DNA from: Sphingomonas sp. BT-65
GTDB lineage: Bacteria; Pseudomonadota; Alphaproteobacteria; Sphingomonadales; Sphingomonadaceae
DNA length: 64,000 nt
NCBI RefSeq assembly: GCF_026107375.2
Contig: NZ_JAPCIA010000001.1
Coordinates: 2,728,001 to 2,792,000 of the forward strand
Reading direction: 5' to 3'
Shown: positions 34,922 to 42,340 of the stretch, one piece after another
Layout: each line of letters opens with the position of its first letter
Numbering within the stretch: the stretch's first letter is position 1
Position numbers and translations under genes: made by a program
Notes under the pieces: model-generated
Told to the model about the DNA's origin: nothing
The model's database searches: none
The model's input: the letters and a program-made list of their open reading frames with translations, nothing else

Positions 34922-35048
34922 GCCGGCGACGAGTTGTGGCGAGACGTTTTCCTGAGCTACTCGGCTTGCGCCGGGACGGACTTGAACCGCCGACCTCCCG
35001 CCTTCCGGCGGGTGCTCTGACCCTGTAGTCCCGCCGGCATTCGCCAGC
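34922..35048 (-). ncRNA. Y RNA-like RNA 3 (YrlA-type, with tRNA-like module)
   Basis: Terminal stem: 35041-35048 pairs with 34922-34929 (RNA strands GCUGGCGA / UCGCCGGC). GACTAC is at 35025-35030 (complement). An 8-base CCCGCCGG/AAGGCGGG hairpin follows, then a T-arm at 34975-34991 (GGCGGTTCAAGTCCGTC). An acceptor-like stem closes on a GCAA tetraloop (34960-34975) and continues to TAGCTCAG, a D-arm-like start. T-arm before D-arm is the reverse of a tRNA and fits a bacterial Y RNA, in which the tRNA-like part hangs from the Ro-binding stem. The ends are estimated from pairing. Confidence 0.8.
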
Positions 35049-35059
35049 TTGTTGGTGGT

Positions 35060-35193
35060 CACGGCGACGAAATTGACCGGACGGTTACGCGCTCTGCCAC
35101 TGAGCTACGGGCCCCCAATGGTGGACCCGGCGGGATTCGAACCCGCGACCTCGGGATTACAATTCCATGTAGTCCGATCGGCATTCGCCGTGC
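35060..35193 (-). ncRNA. Y RNA-like RNA 2 (YrlA-type, strongest tRNA mimic)
   Basis: Terminal stem: 35185-35192 pairs with 35060-35067 (RNA CACGGCGA / UCGCCGUG, 8 bp). GACTAC is at 35169-35174. The T-arm (35130-35146, GCGGGTTCGAATCCCGC) is followed by CGGGTCC, then ACCATT, then GGGCCCG. These two 7-mers form an acceptor stem with one G:U and a loop containing ACCA. TAGCTCAGTGGCAGAGC, a textbook tRNA D-arm, follows. An AATTG/CAATT helix joins the two modules. In order it is a permuted tRNA. A tRNA finder could mis-call it as a tRNA or pseudogene. Confidence 0.85.
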
Positions 35194-35202
35194 TGAAAAT
35201 TG

Positions 35203-35361
35203 GGCCGTGGCGACGAGGATCGATGAGACATCGGCCTTAAGCTACGTGTCGTCGGCGGGACTCGAACCCGCATCTCCCCGGTGCCTTGCAGCGGTCCGGG
35301 GCGCTTTACTCGTTCGGGCCTCCCTGGTGACGATGTAGTCCCACCAGCATTCGCCACGGCC
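35203..35361 (-). ncRNA. Y RNA-like RNA 1 (first in the transcript)
   Basis: Starts 4 bp after the rsr stop. Terminal stem: 35351-35361 pairs perfectly over 11 bp with 35203-35213 (RNA GGCCGUGGCGA / UCGCCACGGCC). GACTAC is at 35335-35340. The T-arm GCGGGTTCGAGTCCCGC is at 35255-35271, then CGACGACACGTAGCTTAAG and a CGATG-TCT-CATCG hairpin, a divergent D-arm region. The 5' strand keeps GGCGAAUG as in the other two RNAs. About 159 nt, the longest of the three. Confidence 0.8.
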
Positions 35362-35365
35362 TGTT

Positions 35366-36916
35366 TCAAACCTCCACTTGCTTGACGATGCTCACCCAGT
35401 CGCGCGTCTCGCCACGGGCGAAGCGTGCGACGGTGTCGAACACCGCGTCGGAGAAGCCCCCGACATTGAGAGTGTCAGCCCGACCGGTGGCCTGGGTGGT
35501 CCCATAGGGCTGGATGTCGATGCACACGAGCTTCGCGCCCGGGTTGCGCCGCTTGATCCTGTCCCACTGGCGCATCGTCTCGGTCGCGCCGCGGCGGTTT
35601 GCGTCCACCCACGACTCATTGTCCGACACGATCACGACCAGGTCGACCGCCGCGTTCTCCGAAACGAGCTGCGCCAGCGGTGCCGACACGTTCGTTCCGC
35701 CACCCCCGACCGCCACCAGCTTCGCCGCGTTGACGGCGAGGCGGGCACGCGGATCGAGGTTGAGGCGCACGACACGCTGCTCGAACGGCAGTACGCGCGC
35801 CTGCGCATTGATCCGCAGCATCGCCGAGGCGACCAAAGCCGCGATGTCGATGCAGCGCACCTTGGTCGTGGCGCCCTTGCGGACCCCGGTGACCGGCGAG
35901 CTCATCGACCCCGACACGTCGGGGCAGACCACGACCTTGCCGCGGATCGCCGGAACGTTGCGAAGCGACGCCTCCAGCGCATCCTCGAGCGCGGCCTGGA
36001 CCTTGAGCGGCACGCCCTCGCCGACCGAGTTCAGCGCCACCAGCAGCTGGTAGGGGAGAACCCGCGCCTTCGCGAGCGCCTCCGGATCCGCGAGCCGAGC
36101 GGCGACCGCCTCGGTCACCCCCTTCACCCCGAACGCGCCGTTGCGCGCCAGCGTGTTGAGGTTGATCCGCAGCGCCTGCCAGCCCATCCGCCCGGCCAAT
36201 TCGCCCCACTGCATATCGCGCAGGGGAAAGGCGGTCAGCCATTCGAACGGCACCGGCGGCAGCGCGATCCCACGGGGATTGCGCTTCCAGGTCTCGAACG
36301 CGGCGATCTCGACCGGCAGCGTGGCGACATCATGCGGCTTGCCGATCAGCCAACCATAGAAAGCGCGCCGCTGCGCATCCGCGGGCTTGGGGTGCACCAT
36401 CCGCACGATGTCGGCGAGCGAGGGCGCATTGCCCGTCGCGGCGGCCATCAGATCGCGCATCGACGCCTGCTCCAGCCAGCGCTGGACCAGCCGCTTCGGA
36501 CGCGAGCCGAGCGAGGTGCGCCCGATCTGACCCGAGCGCAGGATCTGCACGAAGTTGCGCAGCATCCGCCCATTGTCGATCACGCGGTCGAAGACGCGGA
36601 CCGACAAATCGGGATCAGCGACCGTCAGCCACGCGGCGATCAGCGCCGGCATGTCCTTCATCGCGCCCGACTTGCGGGCATAGACCGCGACCTGCGCCGC
36701 ATAGAAGGGATCGACCACGGCGAGCGCGTCGAGCGTCTGCTTGAGCTGCGCCTCGGCGGTCGCGTAATAGGCGTCGCCGAGCGTGCCGGTCGCGGCGAGC
36801 TGCGCGAGCAGCGCCTCCGGACCATAGGCATAGGCGGGCGCGCCCTCCCGGTTGACGGCGTCCGCCGCCGGCAGGAGCTTCGCGATCGCAGTGGCGAAGA
36901 GGCCCTTGTTGGCCAT
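35366..36916 (-). CDS. rsr: Ro60-like TROVE domain protein (Rsr)
   Basis: 516 residues from ATG 36916 (AAGGAC site upstream). Residues 10-320 form the all-helical TROVE ring that binds Y RNA and misfolded RNA. The C-terminal von Willebrand A domain has MIDAS residues Asp333-x-Ser335-x-Ser337 (VVCPDVSGSMSS) and VVIVSDNESWVDANRRG. In other bacteria Rsr binds Y RNA and can tether exoribonucleases such as PNPase. It is the first gene after the sigma-54 promoter, and three Y RNA-like genes follow its stop codon. Confidence 0.95.
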   Translation of the reverse strand: MANKGLFATAIAKLLPAADAVNREGAPAYAYGPEALLAQLAATGTLGDAYYATAEAQLKQTLDALAVVDPFYAAQVAVYARKSGAMKDMPALIAAWLTVADPDLSVRVFDRVIDNGRMLRNFVQILRSGQIGRTSLGSRPKRLVQRWLEQASMRDLMAAATGNAPSLADIVRMVHPKPADAQRRAFYGWLIGKPHDVATLPVEIAAFETWKRNPRGIALPPVPFEWLTAFPLRDMQWGELAGRMGWQALRINLNTLARNGAFGVKGVTEAVAARLADPEALAKARVLPYQLLVALNSVGEGVPLKVQAALEDALEASLRNVPAIRGKVVVCPDVSGSMSSPVTGVRKGATTKVRCIDIAALVASAMLRINAQARVLPFEQRVVRLNLDPRARLAVNAAKLVAVGGGGTNVSAPLAQLVSENAAVDLVVIVSDNESWVDANRRGATETMRQWDRIKRRNPGAKLVCIDIQPYGTTQATGRADTLNVGGFSDAVFDTVARFARGETRDWVSIVKQVEV

Positions 36917-37018
36917 GACGCGTCCTTCTCGATTCCTTCGCAGGTTCCGGGGCGGCCGGCCCATTCCGGCCGCCCCTGCCTCTGCGCTGCCGGCGGATAG
37001 TGCCGACACGATGGATAT

Positions 37019-37034
37019 TGCAGGGGGCGTGCCA
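37019..37034 (-). promoter_or_regulatory. Sigma-54 (-24/-12) promoter of the rsr-rtc operon
   Basis: On the minus strand TGGCACGCCCCCTGCA matches the sigma-54 consensus TGGCACG-N4-TTGCA at every consensus base except one T (C instead). The GG and GC centres are 10 bases apart, as required. The start of transcription would be near 37008, leaving a leader of about 90 nt before rsr. The palindrome ATCTCCGGAGAT at 37045-37056 lies upstream and could be part of an activator site. Confidence 0.85.
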
Positions 37035-37189
37035 GTTCTTCTCCGATCTCCGGAGATGTTCGTTCAACTATCTGATAATGTGTGGTTTCACACGGAACTT
37101 CCGGCGCTGGCCGCGGATCAGCCCGCGATCCGGACGGCGGAAAGAACTATCGATTGCGATACGGATTTATCCAATCGTATAAGCCTCGC

Positions 37190-38788
37190 ATGAAACCGCT
37201 CGTCGTCATCGGCTTCCTCGGTTCGACGTTGGACGCGAGCAAGTTCGGCCCCTCGCGCTGGAGCAAATGGCGCCCGTCGGTGGCGCTGACGATGCATCAG
37301 GATCTGCGCGTCGACCGCTTCGTGCTGCTGCACAGCAACAAGCATAGCCGCCTCGCGGAGTATGTCGCGGAGGATATCGCCGCGGTCTCGCCTGAGACGC
37401 GGGTCGAGCCGCAGCTGATCGAGTTCGCCGATCCGTGGGACTTCGAGGAAGTCTACGGCAAGCTGCTCGACTTCACGCGCGGCTATGCCTTCGATCCGGA
37501 GGCCGAGGATTATCTGATCCACATCACCACTGGCACCCACGTCGCGCAGATCTGCCTCTTCCTGCTCACCGAGGCGCGCTATCTGCCCGGCCGTCTGCTG
37601 CAGACCCAGCCCGCCGCGAAGCTCGAGAGCGGCGCCGCGCCCGGCCGCTGGACCACGATCGACCTCGACCTGTCGCGCTACGACAGCATCGCCACGCGGT
37701 TCGCCGCGGCGAGTGCCGAGAGCACGTCCTTCCTCAAATCGGGAATCGAGACGCGCAACGCCGCCTTCAACCATATGATCGACGAGATCGAGCGCGTGGC
37801 GTTGCGCTCAAGGGCTCCCGTCTTGCTCATGGGGCCTACGGGCGCGGGCAAGAGCCGGCTCGCGCGGCGCATCTACGAACTCAAGCACCTCAAGCATCAG
37901 ATTGCCGGGACCTTCGTCGAAGTGAATTGCGCGACACTCAAGGGGGATGGCGCGATGTCTGCGCTGTTCGGGCATCGCAAGGGCGCGTTCACCGGCGCGG
38001 TCGCCGACCGACCCGGGCTGCTCCGCGCCGCCGACAAAGGCATGTTGTTCCTCGACGAGATCGGCGAGCTCGGGCTCGACGAGCAGGCGATGATCTTGCG
38101 CGCAATCGAGGACAAACGCTTCCTTCCGGTCGGCGCCGACAAGGAATCCGGCTCCGAGTTCCAGCTCATCGCCGGCACCAATCGTGACCTTGGCGAGGCC
38201 GTGGCGGCCGGCACGTTTCGCGACGACCTCTATGCGCGGCTCAACCTGTGGACCTTCCAGTTGCCCAGCCTCGCCGAGCGCCGCGAGGACATCGAGCCCA
38301 ATCTCGATTACGAACTGGACCGCTTCGCCGAGCGTGAGGGCGACCGCGCCAGCTTCAACAAGGAGGCGCGGCAGCGCTATCTGGCCTTCGCGACGGGTCC
38401 GGACGCGCACTGGCCGGGCAATTTCCGCGATCTCGCGGCGAGCATCACGCGGATGGCGACCCTCAGCTCCAAGGGGCGCATCGACGTGGAGTGTACCGAT
38501 GCCGAGATCTTGCGCCTGAAGCGCCTCTGGTCCGGTCAGCGTGATGCCGGCGCGGACGTGCTGGCCGAGGTCCTCACGCCGGAAGCGCTCGGCGAGCTCG
38601 ATCCCTTCGATCGCGTGCAGCTCGCCGAGACGGTTCGTGTCTGTCGGCGAAGCCGCTCGCTATCCGAAGCCGGGCGCGCGCTGTTCGCGGCCTCGCGCGC
38701 GCGACGCAGCACGGCGAATGATGCCGATCGACTGCGTAAATATCTCGCGCGGTTCAGACTGGATTGGTCCACTGTGCAATCCCGTTGA
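37190..38788 (+). CDS. rtcR: Sigma-54-dependent activator RtcR (CARF-AAA+-HTH)
   Basis: 532 residues from ATG 37190. Residues 1-180 form the CARF-type sensor typical of RtcR, with ITTGTHVAQICLFLLTEA at 112-129, thought to sense a nucleotide or RNA-end ligand. The AAA+ domain has Walker A GPTGAGKS (215-222), GAFTGA (265-270) for sigma-54 contact, Walker B MLFLDEIGEL and the Arg finger region. The C-terminal helical part should bind an upstream enhancer. It is divergent from rsr, and the 273-bp gap contains the sigma-54 promoter. Confidence 0.95.
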   Translation: MKPLVVIGFLGSTLDASKFGPSRWSKWRPSVALTMHQDLRVDRFVLLHSNKHSRLAEYVAEDIAAVSPETRVEPQLIEFADPWDFEEVYGKLLDFTRGYAFDPEAEDYLIHITTGTHVAQICLFLLTEARYLPGRLLQTQPAAKLESGAAPGRWTTIDLDLSRYDSIATRFAAASAESTSFLKSGIETRNAAFNHMIDEIERVALRSRAPVLLMGPTGAGKSRLARRIYELKHLKHQIAGTFVEVNCATLKGDGAMSALFGHRKGAFTGAVADRPGLLRAADKGMLFLDEIGELGLDEQAMILRAIEDKRFLPVGADKESGSEFQLIAGTNRDLGEAVAAGTFRDDLYARLNLWTFQLPSLAERREDIEPNLDYELDRFAEREGDRASFNKEARQRYLAFATGPDAHWPGNFRDLAASITRMATLSSKGRIDVECTDAEILRLKRLWSGQRDAGADVLAEVLTPEALGELDPFDRVQLAETVRVCRRSRSLSEAGRALFAASRARRSTANDADRLRKYLARFRLDWSTVQSR

Positions 38789-39129
38789 GTCCGCCCCGGT
38801 AAATGTCCGCTTTGGAGGCAATATCTGCTTCTGAGGTTGATCGTCGGAGTTTGCACGAACCCGCCCATTGTCAGCACGTCTTCAGTCAACTTGGAGAACC
38901 GTACAGCCATCGCCTTGATTTCATACGAAAGGCCCGGCAAGAATCACGCCTTCCACAAATGGATTAGCTGGTGTTCTCTGTTCGAAGTCTTTGGAAAAGA
39001 TCGAACCGTGTCGCGCGCGGCGGACCTAGACAGGCGGTGGTCGATATGATCTATTTGTAGTCATTCTTTGATCATTGGCTTGCGCGTGCTGCGTTCCGTT
39101 AGGTGCTTCTCTGCTGGGGAGATCATGTC
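38789..39129. other. 341-bp gap without a credible gene
   Basis: Between rtcR and the lipoprotein gene, lower in GC than the flanks. Short frames in both strands (such as 38837-39049) show no family likeness and no good ribosome-binding site. The last 60 bp probably contain the promoter and GGGGAG site for the following gene. Confidence 0.5.
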
Positions 39130-40113
39130 TTGGCGAACCGTGCACCCTCCATTTCTTCCAGACTTGTGATCGGGCTTTCGCTTCTTGCCCTGACTACAGG
39201 GTGCGCCTCGACCTTGCCAGCAGAGGAGGCGATGGCCTTTCGAACTCTCGCGACCGCGGACAAGAGCGCGTTCGACGCGGTCGTCGATCGCGAAGCGCAG
39301 GTCGGTCTAGAACGATCGCAACGCCTTCTCGGCGCCAACGAGGGACGGGTGGCCCTCAACAACTGCGGCAGCACGGCGACCGAAGATTGCACGGTGACGT
39401 ACGCTATCGCAGGCGTCGATTATCAGCTCGTTCGCTCGGCACCGAATATGCGAGCGCTGCTAGGCGGGATCGTCCGCTATTCTGATGCGATGGCCGAGCT
39501 CTGCGAGGCGGAAGACCTCGAAACCGTCAAGAGTAGGTCAGAAGGTGCCGCCGGCGCGGTCAAGGCCTTGGCGGCGCTGATCCCGGGAATGCCGGCGATC
39601 ACCAATGCGATCATCGACGCTGCCACGTTTGCCGGTAACGAGCGCCTGCGAACCAAGCGGCGGAAGGCGCTGCTGCAAGTGGCTTTGGCCGCGCGCGAGC
39701 CCATCGCCGCAGCGTCGCAGGTCGTGGCCGAACAGACCGCAGCTCTGAAAGGCTCGATCCTGGCCGGCGGCGCCGAGAATATTGCGGCTACTCAGGCTGT
39801 CATCGTGCGGGGTCAGGCGGAGGAACGACGTCTCCTCAATGGCCGCCCGCTCGAGCAGGCCGTGCTGACAGCGGCGGAACGCGGGCGGGTCGAAGCACTT
39901 CGTGCCGAACGGCGCCAAGCGCTTGCGCTCCTGGTCGAGCAATCGCGGCAAATCGGGTCCGCTCGCAAACTTGGTGCGGAATGGGGCAAACTCAACGCAG
40001 CGCACGAGAAACTCATCGCCAAGCTCCAGAACCCGGACCTCAGCCTTGAGGACGCGCTCGCGGACATCAACGCCGTGCTCGCCCTTCTCGATGCGATCAA
40101 GGGTGAGTCATGA
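39130..40113 (+). CDS. Unknown probable lipoprotein
   Basis: 327 residues from a TTG placed 8 nt after GGGGAG. A signal region (RLVIGLSLLALTTGCAST) ends in a lipobox-like TTGC, so lipidation is likely. Two cysteines (NNCGSTATEDC) follow, and residues 140-320 are strongly helical with Ala/Glu/Arg heptads (EERRLLNGRPLEQAVLTAAERG), suggesting a coiled-coil periplasmic protein. I do not recognise a family. It overlaps the next gene by 4 bp. Lower codon bias and position near the att copy suggest acquired DNA. GTG 39103 is an alternative start. Confidence 0.6.
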   Translation: MANRAPSISSRLVIGLSLLALTTGCASTLPAEEAMAFRTLATADKSAFDAVVDREAQVGLERSQRLLGANEGRVALNNCGSTATEDCTVTYAIAGVDYQLVRSAPNMRALLGGIVRYSDAMAELCEAEDLETVKSRSEGAAGAVKALAALIPGMPAITNAIIDAATFAGNERLRTKRRKALLQVALAAREPIAAASQVVAEQTAALKGSILAGGAENIAATQAVIVRGQAEERRLLNGRPLEQAVLTAAERGRVEALRAERRQALALLVEQSRQIGSARKLGAEWGKLNAAHEKLIAKLQNPDLSLEDALADINAVLALLDAIKGES

Positions 40114-40556
40114 AGCGGAGCGCTGACATGGCGGATCTCTATCGCGCCTACCAGAAGCTGTTCGAACGGGTGGGACGACGCGACCATTCGACGTTGCGGA
40201 TGCACACCGCAGATTCCGGCAAGATCGACGCGCTCCGCGCGCTTAAGGACGGGCTTCGCGGTGTCGCGGCGGCGCTGGAAGCCGCTGTGTTCGATCTGCA
40301 AAACAGCGGGCAGACCAACGATCAGCTATCACTCGCACTGTCGATCGCTAATCATTGCGCCGCGGGCGCGGCCCAGATGCTCGTGGCAGCGCTTGACGGA
40401 AGCGAGGAGATCAGAGCTGCAGTCGATGCGATGGAGCAGTCCGCCGAAGCGCTCGGAAAGATCAGAACCGGCACCGAAGAATTGATAGAGGACCTCGACA
40501 ACGTCACCGGCGTCCTCACCGCGGCCGGACAGATGCTCGAATTGATCAAGGCGTAG
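40110..40556 (+). CDS. Unknown helical protein, partner of the upstream lipoprotein
   Basis: 148 residues from an ATG that overlaps the previous stop (ATGA), so the two are co-translated. No signal peptide or TM segment. It is predicted to be almost entirely helical (LRALKDGLRGVAAALEAAVF; EEIRAAVDAMEQSAEALGKI), compatible with a four-helix bundle. No motif or family recognised. A functional pair with the lipoprotein is inferred only from coupling. Confidence 0.55.
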   Translation: MKRSADMADLYRAYQKLFERVGRRDHSTLRMHTADSGKIDALRALKDGLRGVAAALEAAVFDLQNSGQTNDQLSLALSIANHCAAGAAQMLVAALDGSEEIRAAVDAMEQSAEALGKIRTGTEELIEDLDNVTGVLTAAGQMLELIKA

Positions 40557-40945
40557 CGACTCACGAGATGGACACGATCGGCGCGCTGCGTAAGTTCGTG
40601 ACGATCGGGGGTGGCGGTGACGTAACGAATCTGGTCGATTGCGCGGTGGCGTCGCTCGGCGAGGGCCTTCTCCCATCAAATGAGTTCATCGACGAAAGCA
40701 AGAACCCCATCCTACTGAGCGGCCTCGCAGCCACGTATCCGACGAGGTGTTTCTGCTCGTCGCGCCAGTTGCGGTTCACGTTCAGGTTCGAATCCTGTCG
40801 GGTGCGCCACATGCCAGTCTAGTAGAATCCGCGCGCGGAATGTCCGCAAACGACTTGGCGCGCGGCCTCGTCATGGCTAACAATGCTCTTCCTAATAATG
40901 GCATTATATCCCAAAAAATGGGATTACTGGGCGAGGAGGAGAGAA
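40557..40945. other. Gap holding the att-like tRNA copy and a short palindrome
   Basis: The 389 bp between the helical protein and the esterase contain no gene I can support; a frame at 40568-40822 crosses the tRNA fragment and looks spurious. It holds the 27-bp tRNA-Arg copy (40783-40809) and ATCCCA-AAAAA-TGGGAT (40908-40924), an A-rich inverted repeat that could be an operator for the esterase. Confidence 0.55.
40783..40809 (+). other. Attachment-site candidate: 27-bp copy of the tRNA-Arg 3' end
   Basis: These bases equal 27839-27865 of tRNA-Arg exactly (T-arm half, acceptor strand and CCA; core GGTTCGAATCCTGTCGGGTG). No other tRNA part is present. Flanks diverge at once on both sides. A partial 3' copy 12.9 kb from the intact gene, in the same orientation, is the footprint of integration at the tRNA 3' end. 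Confidence 0.8.
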
Positions 40946-41797
40946 GTGCAAGATGTGCTGGGCCGCAGGATCGTCCGGGTAACCGCCGCTGTATCGTTTG
41001 CGCTGGCATTGCTCGCTCAAACGTCACCGACGTCCGCGCCTTCGCCCCAATTGGCGCGCGACGGCACGCCGCAGATCTTCATCGCGAGCGATTCGACCGC
41101 GCAGAGCTATGACGAGGCGCGCTATCCCCAGACCGGCTGGGGTCAGATGTTCGCCTGTGCGCTGGGCAAGGGCGTGGGCCTGCAGAACCGCGCGATCGGC
41201 GGGCGCAGCACCAAGAGCTTCATCGCGGAAGGCCGATGGGAGCGGCTGCGCGCCGATCTGCGCAAAGGCGATGTCGTGCTCATCCAGTTCGCGCACAACG
41301 ACGCCAATCAGGCCAGGCCCGAGCGCTATGCGCCGGCCGAGACGGTGTATCGCGTGAATCTGGAGCGCTTCGTCGCCGAGGCACGGGCAGCCGGGGCGAC
41401 TCCCGTCCTCGTCACGCCGATCGCGCAGCGCATGTTTGAGGCCGACGGCCGCACCAAGGCGGGTTTCGCCGCCTATTCCGCAGTGGTGCGCGACGTCGCC
41501 AGGCGCGAGCGGGTGCGCGTCATCGACCTCGAATCGCTCAGCCGCGCCTGGATCGACCGTACCGGCGCCGAGCGCGCCAAGGCGTTCTACCTGCATCTCA
41601 AGCCTGGGGACGGGTTCAAGGCATTCCCCAACGGCATCACCGACGACACGCATCTGAGCGAGCTCGGCGCGCGGGGCGCGGCGGCGCTGGTCGCGGGCGA
41701 ATATCGCCGCCTGCGTCTGCCGCACTGGCAAAAGATCGATGCCAGGATGCCGGCGCTGCTGCGTCAGGCGCCGTTGGGGCACCGCGGCTGCACGTGA
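40946..41797 (+). CDS. Rhamnogalacturonan acetylesterase-like SGNH hydrolase
   Basis: About 283 residues with a signal peptide (VTAAVSFALALLAQTSPTSA). SGNH blocks are in order: Ser in FIASDSTAQSYD, Gly in NRAIGGRSTKSF, Asn in IQFAHNDANQ, and the Asp-x-x-His pair in ITDDTHLSELGA. The spacing and GRSTKSF resemble CE12 rhamnogalacturonan acetylesterases, which deacetylate pectin. The GTG at 40946 follows GGAGGAGAGA closely; GTG 40955 is equally possible. Stands alone, but fits the pectin genes at 55-64 kb. Confidence 0.82.
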   Translation: MQDVLGRRIVRVTAAVSFALALLAQTSPTSAPSPQLARDGTPQIFIASDSTAQSYDEARYPQTGWGQMFACALGKGVGLQNRAIGGRSTKSFIAEGRWERLRADLRKGDVVLIQFAHNDANQARPERYAPAETVYRVNLERFVAEARAAGATPVLVTPIAQRMFEADGRTKAGFAAYSAVVRDVARRERVRVIDLESLSRAWIDRTGAERAKAFYLHLKPGDGFKAFPNGITDDTHLSELGARGAAALVAGEYRRLRLPHWQKIDARMPALLRQAPLGHRGCT

Positions 41798-41801
41798 TGC
41801 G

Positions 41802-42260
41802 CTAGCCGTCCTCGCGCTCGAGCAACTCCTCGCGGACATGCACCGCCAGCAGCGACAGGCGCACCTCGACCAGGAAGGCAATCAGCCCCGCCGTCAGCAG
41901 CAGCATCGAGGCGATGAAGGTCACCGCGACGATGCCGCCGATATCGAGATGAGTCAGCGTCGCGCCGAACATCAGCGCGACGACGAGGCAGATCAGGATC
42001 GCACTCGCGACGCACAGCCAGATCGATGTGTTGATCACCGACAGCCGGCGGTCGATCAGCCGCAGCTCCCATACGTGCCGGTCATGCTCCGCGCCCTGCG
42101 ACACCGGGTGGAGCTGCTCGATCTTGCGCGACCGGTCGACCACGCGCGCCATGCGCCCGATCAGTACGTTGAGGATGCCGGCGATGCCCGCGAGCAGGAA
42201 GACGGGCGCGATCGAGACCTGGATGGTCTGGGCGACGGTGGAGAGCATCAGCGGCTGCAT
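41802..42260 (-). CDS. DUF2721 family membrane protein
   Basis: 152 residues from ATG 42260, three TM helices: about 10-32 (VSIAPVFLLAGIAGILNVLI), 77-100 (TSIWLCVASAILICLVVALMF) and 103-128. The loop VDRSRKIEQLHPVSQG before a helix with LRLIDRRLSVINTSIW is typical of DUF2721. Function unknown. It converges with the esterase and is divergent from the acetyltransferase-like gene. Confidence 0.78.
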   Translation of the reverse strand: MQPLMLSTVAQTIQVSIAPVFLLAGIAGILNVLIGRMARVVDRSRKIEQLHPVSQGAEHDRHVWELRLIDRRLSVINTSIWLCVASAILICLVVALMFGATLTHLDIGGIVAVTFIASMLLLTAGLIAFLVEVRLSLLAVHVREELLEREDG

Positions 42261-42340
42261 CCGCCTCACTCTATGGCGCGCGCGCGGCGCCGCCAAGCGG
42301 CTTGCACCCATTGGTAACGCATTCGCGTTATCGCGCGGAC

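Noticed and set aside
34922-35361. Ordinary tRNA genes or tRNA pseudogenes in the rsr-rtcB spacer
   Set aside because: T-arms and D-arms are in the wrong order for tRNA and no anticodon arm exists. The terminal stems and GACTAC motifs fit Y RNA-like RNAs instead.
38837-39049. Short frames after rtcR
   Set aside because: No good start site, family match or conserved pattern on either strand; treated as spacer.
40568-40822. 84-codon frame crossing the tRNA-Arg copy
   Set aside because: Its last third is tRNA sequence read as protein and the rest lacks any known motif.
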